Below are positions 60,435 through 64,000 of a stretch of DNA of 64,000 nucleotides, piece after piece (position 1 is the stretch's first letter; each line of letters begins with the position of its first letter). The position numbers were made by a program, and so were the translations under genes. The notes under the pieces were generated by a model. That model was not told where the DNA came from. It saw only the letters and a program-made list of their open reading frames with translations, and made no database searches. This DNA comes from Eutreptiella sp. 'Long Island Sound 2002' (Eukaryota; Euglenozoa; Euglenophyceae; Eutreptiales; Eutreptiaceae): contig OZ038386.1 in NCBI GenBank assembly GCA_964036045.1, forward strand, positions 12,362,113 through 12,426,112, given 5' to 3'.

Positions 60435-61949
60435 CTGTATTTTCCGGCGCTTCGCTAGGAGCCGCTCCTGCGCGTGCCTTCTTCTGCGTAGGAATTTCTT
60501 GATTTAAAAAATCGAGAGATGACTACAATTTTTATAAAAATGTGCATCTGATGCACAATTGGATTCTGCTCAGGTGTGTTGTCTTAGAAAAATTCTAGGC
60601 CGTCATTTGACAAATTTAGCTGTTGTCGCTTCGCGCTTGCGTGGATTCGTCCATAATTCTCCCATACCTGTCTGTACAGATACCCACGCGCAGCCTCGCT
60701 GAGTAGGCCATGTTCGGGCCAAAATGCAGCAGCCTGGAGAGACTGAGCAGAACCCAAGACCCCTCCAAGGGGCAATTTAATTTTTTTTACGACTCCCTTC
60801 CCCCTAAGACAGGTTACAGGTCGCCTGCAGGTTTACGAGAACCCATGCGAGTGTGTATATTGCATCTTGCGTTGGGTTTATGTCGCGCTGCGTCTTGGAG
60901 GGAGGGATGCACATGCACATGTTTTTGGCATGCTCCCAACCTGCCCCAACCAAGCCACAGGAACCCCGGCAGCGCCATGAGCGCTGAGGTTTCTGTAGGA
61001 AATGTCACGAACACAGCAGCAAAACGGCGCCAGCCATGGTGAGCGCCCATTTTTCCAGTGTGAGGGAGGCCATAGGTATTTTAAAGTAGATGTGGAAACC
61101 AAGGAAAGGCCAAGAAAAATACCCTTTTTCCTCAAATGCAACAGTGGTGGCCACCACAGCACAAGGGGGGAGTAAGAAAAAGTGCTTTTCCAATGCCTTG
61201 AGGCATACTCTAGTTGTATTAGAGATGCATTAAGCACTCTAGCATTTCTATCTTAGTATTGGCCCAACAAAAAGTGGTGATAACACATTTTGACCTATGG
61301 AACCAAACACTAAATCAGGACATGGAGTGGACCCCTTAATCCCCTATCAATGTGAGGCGATTCATCTTTTCCAGAGTTGACTGACAACTGACATATCCAG
61401 GGCAGAGCCTATGTATTTATCTATGTTTTCTCATGAATTCTTAGCTATCCTAGTGGTATGCACCCTAGGGGGCTGGGGCACCTCTTTTTGAGAGGTCCTG
61501 GGTTCAAGTCCCGGTCAGCCTAGCTAAGTAGGAAGATCCCATGTGACATGGCAGTGACCTCATCGCCACATGCCCTGCCACCTCAGCATATATGGGACCC
61601 TAAACAAAGAGTGCACATCTCCTGAGATGGCACTATGGAGATTGAGTGACTGTGGGGCAGTTTTCCAACTCTTTTTCCAAAACATTTCAGCTATCTTTGT
61701 GAATATGCAATCCGATGTGCCCTAAGTTGCAGTTTCTGTGAATATTCTTACATCTTTCACTGTTTACACTGCAGCCCTTCATGCCTTGACCCTGATTCTC
61801 TTCTACTTGCTTATCTCTGGATTGGGTTATCCTGGATTGGTTGTATTTCAGCAAATAAAACATTTTCCTCATCAAAAACAAGCAGCAGGAGACCCTACAC
61901 CAGCAGCAAGCAGCAGGACAGGCACAGCAAACACGAGGTGTTGAAATCA
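60435..61949. other. Unannotated AT-richer intergenic stretch
   Basis: No ORF above 120 aa and no recognised domain on either strand. One tRNA-like module at 61441-61527 is the only structured feature I can support. Confidence 0.6.
61441..61527 (+). ncRNA. tRNA-like module, probable tRNA-derived SINE head
   Basis: TATCCTAGTGG resembles an A box and GGTTCAAGTCC is a good B box. ACCTC and GAGGT pair around the 7-nt loop TTTTTGA, as an anticodon arm would. CTGGG and CCCGG enclose the T loop. TTAGCTA at 61441 pairs with TAGCTAA at 61521, but six extra bases lie between the T arm and that strand and the variable region is too short. A functional tRNA is unlikely; a SINE head or tRNA pseudogene fits better. 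Confidence 0.4.
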
Positions 61950-63973
61950 CTATAAAACGTTCTGTTCTTGTTGGCCTTGCGTCTGGGAACGGGTCGTAGG
62001 TCCCGTGTTGGGTTGCCCACCAGAGGGCTCAGGGTTCCCCCCTGGCGTAGAATTCGGGTTCTCTGCGGACGGGTTCGCGTTCTTGTCCTTCTCAGGCTTG
62101 CGGTCACTGCCTCCACATCCACCTTTGCCTTTGCCACCTTGGCCTTTGCCATTCCCCTTGGCCTTGCCTTGGCCATTGTCCTTGTTGGTGTTGCCCTTGC
62201 CACCGCCCCTGCCACTAGCGTTCTCGCTCTTAAGCTTCGCCAATAGGCGTTGCTTATGGTAGCACTCATCCTCGTAGTGCCTTCTCTTCCCGCAGAACGC
62301 ACAGGTGATGGTACACCTGTAGTGGTCCGGCAAGTTCGCCTTGCCGCCGGTGTTGGTCTCCTGCTTCTTTCATTGGACCACGAAGCAATCATGCTGATCG
62401 CAGTCTGGGGCGTGAAGCAGGGAGCCCTGCTCGTCTGTGGCATCACACCAGAAGAGATCTTGTACATTGCTCATGATACGAGCATTTTTGGAGGTAGTCC
62501 CCTGTCCGGGTCGGTGTCCTTGATTCCCACGGCCATGGCACCCAGAGCCTCCTACTCCAGGACGGTAGGCGTTCACGTGCTGGTCGCTTTCTTTCTCCAG
62601 CGCCAGCACCAAAAGTAGCACGGACAAATCCTTGTAGTTGAGGGCTCTCGCCTTGCGCTCTGCCGTCGACCGGCACTCGTCTCACAGCTCCCGAGGGAGC
62701 TTAGCCACCAACCAGAGGAGCAGCTCATCGCTGCTGTAGGAACCGGGGTCAGTCGTCCCACCCAGTGGTCCAGGTCGGCCAGCGGCTCGGAGATCCTGGC
62801 TGGTTTGGGGTTGTTGGGTAGCACGGCCAGGTTCTGGATCTGCGCCCTGATGGAGAGGTCGGTCTCGTAGGTCGGGTACTGCCTCTCCAGGGCAACCAAC
62901 ACGTCAGCGAAGGTGGCAGACTTCGTCACGATCTGCTTGACCTGCTTCTCCAGGTACTTGGTCTTGCAGCAATGCAGGAGCAGATCGCACTTGACTCGCC
63001 CACTAGCACGGGTTTGGACGGTCATCCGGAGGAACCGGCCAAAGTTCTCAGCAAACTCGCTGAGATCCTTGCCTGCGAACTCAGGGAAGTTCACCACAAT
63101 TTTGGAGGTGGCGATTGCCTTAGCCTCCTGAGACCTGCGTCCCTCAGGGCTCTTGGTCTTCCTCTTCTTCTTCTTCTTCCGCCCGCTCGGGTTCTCGGGG
63201 TCCTCCGGGTCGTCGTCCCCCGAGGGCGAAGCAGAAGTCATGGACGGCGGCTCATCGTCAGAGGGTCTTCGCCTAGATCACTAGAGCCGTAGGGCTCCAC
63301 GTCAACCATTGCCCTCAGGGCTGTCAGCCCCAGCCGCTCCAGCTCGGCTCTCGTGGAATTCTCCACGTGGCTGTAGGGGGGCTGGGCAGTTCCTGGTATG
63401 AAAGGGCTTCTCGGTATCGCCGCAGGGGTCGGCATCGGTCAGCTCCTCAAGCTTCCCAGGGTGTTCGTCAACCCCACCACCAGGTGATTGGCCTGTACTC
63501 GGTGAGGTGAAACTCCCACGATAGTAGGTGACGCTTGGGGAGGAATCAGGGGCTCCAGTTTAGCCCGAATCTCTTGAGTGAGATCACCAACAAGTTCAGA
63601 GGTGGCTCCTCGGAGAGCCTCCTTAATTTCCGACCGCGTCAGGAACCTGTTGGGGGATCTCCCAGATCCTCTACTCCTTCCGCCAAGAGACTCAGGGCCA
63701 CGTAGGCCACTCAGGGAAGAGGAACCAGGTACTGGCATAGTATGGCCAGGTTCAGGTGCCGCATAGCCAGGTATCCCAGTCATGTGCACGCCCACCGCGG
63801 GTGTCGTGATAGACATCCTCATAGCGGTGCGGCATAGGCTCAGGCGCACCGGTGTAGGTGGAGCTGGATGCCACTGGTTCGCTGACTGCAGTTGCCATAG
63901 GTGGCACAGTCGCGGCTGGGGTCACACCATAGGTGGGGTAAGGCATTCCAGTAAAGCCTAGCGCCTCAGCCAT
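61950..63973 (-). pseudogene. Gag pseudogene of a second LTR retrotransposon family
   Basis: The reading passes through several frames on the minus strand: 63973-63752 (N-terminal, Pro/Thr/Ala-rich), 63849-63439, 63435-63238, 63241-62573 (core: Lys-rich segment, then FPEFAGKDLSEFAENFGRF, DLLLHCCKTKYLEKQVKQIV, FADVLVALERQYP), 62685-62370 and 62333-61950. The last part has a perfect CX2CX4HX4C knuckle (CAFCGKRRHYEDEC) followed by a Gly/Lys-rich tail. At least four frame breaks show decay. No protease or RT follows within 1.5 kb, so the element is truncated. The core resembles retrotransposon Gag proteins I associate with dinoflagellates; that is from memory and needs a search. Confidence 0.75.
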
Positions 63974-64000
63974 AGGTGGAGTGGTTGTGGTGACAATGTA

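Overview
The window looks like a repeat-only stretch of a large, transposon-rich eukaryotic nuclear genome. I found no convincing host gene. A dinoflagellate alga is my best guess. The gag-like pseudogene at the right end resembles gag proteins I associate with dinoflagellate genomes, and the mix of chromodomain Ty3/Gypsy, DIRS and long non-LTR elements would fit. That assignment is an inference from memory and would need a database search.

Layout, left to right. (1) 0.2-10.7 kb, minus strand: a Ty3/Gypsy chromovirus. Its gag, basic nucleocapsid-like part and protease lie in one frame, interrupted by two in-frame UAG codons. A 2.2-kb repeat-bearing spacer separates them from an intact 1570-aa pol (Dam-like domain, RT, RNase H, integrase, chromodomain). 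(2) 10.7-12.5 kb: AT-rich, no gene. (3) 12.5-58.7 kb: a long composite array. Stretches of an 8-bp satellite (CCCACTCA, with variants CCACCACT and ACGCACCC) alternate with head-to-tail, plus-strand copies of one non-LTR retrotransposon family. LINE-A (20.3-29.8 kb) is the best copy. LINE-B (30.6-48.4 kb) carries two nested insertions. LINE-D (52.2-58.6 kb) is 5'-truncated. Three shorter non-autonomous relatives (13.0-14.8, 17.7-19.4 and 50.1-51.7 kb) share the LINE's 5' block and 3' tail but carry only palindrome-rich, non-coding cores. All six 3' ends run into (CTC)n and then the octamer satellite. (4) Nested in LINE-B: a non-autonomous LTR element (31187-34530, 506-bp LTRs about 99.4% identical) and a complete DIRS-like tyrosine-recombinase retrotransposon (36111-41086). 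The DIRS element has inverted repeats, an internal complementary region, and an empty-site match to LINE-A that is exact in position. (5) 58.7-60.4 kb: a 65-bp minisatellite and GC-rich repeats ending in a TTAC tail. (6) 60.4-61.9 kb: unannotated sequence with one tRNA-like module. (7) 61.95-64.0 kb, minus strand: a frameshifted gag pseudogene of a second LTR retrotransposon.

The most interesting system is the LINE family and its non-autonomous partners, which appear to target the octamer satellite. The G-rich strand of that satellite fits a G-quadruplex pattern. The arrangement recalls telomere- or microsatellite-specific LINEs (TRAS/SART type), but whether this satellite is telomeric or subtelomeric cannot be seen here. 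Many long open frames in the octamer arrays and GC-rich cores are artefacts: an 8-bp repeat without stop codons is open in every frame.
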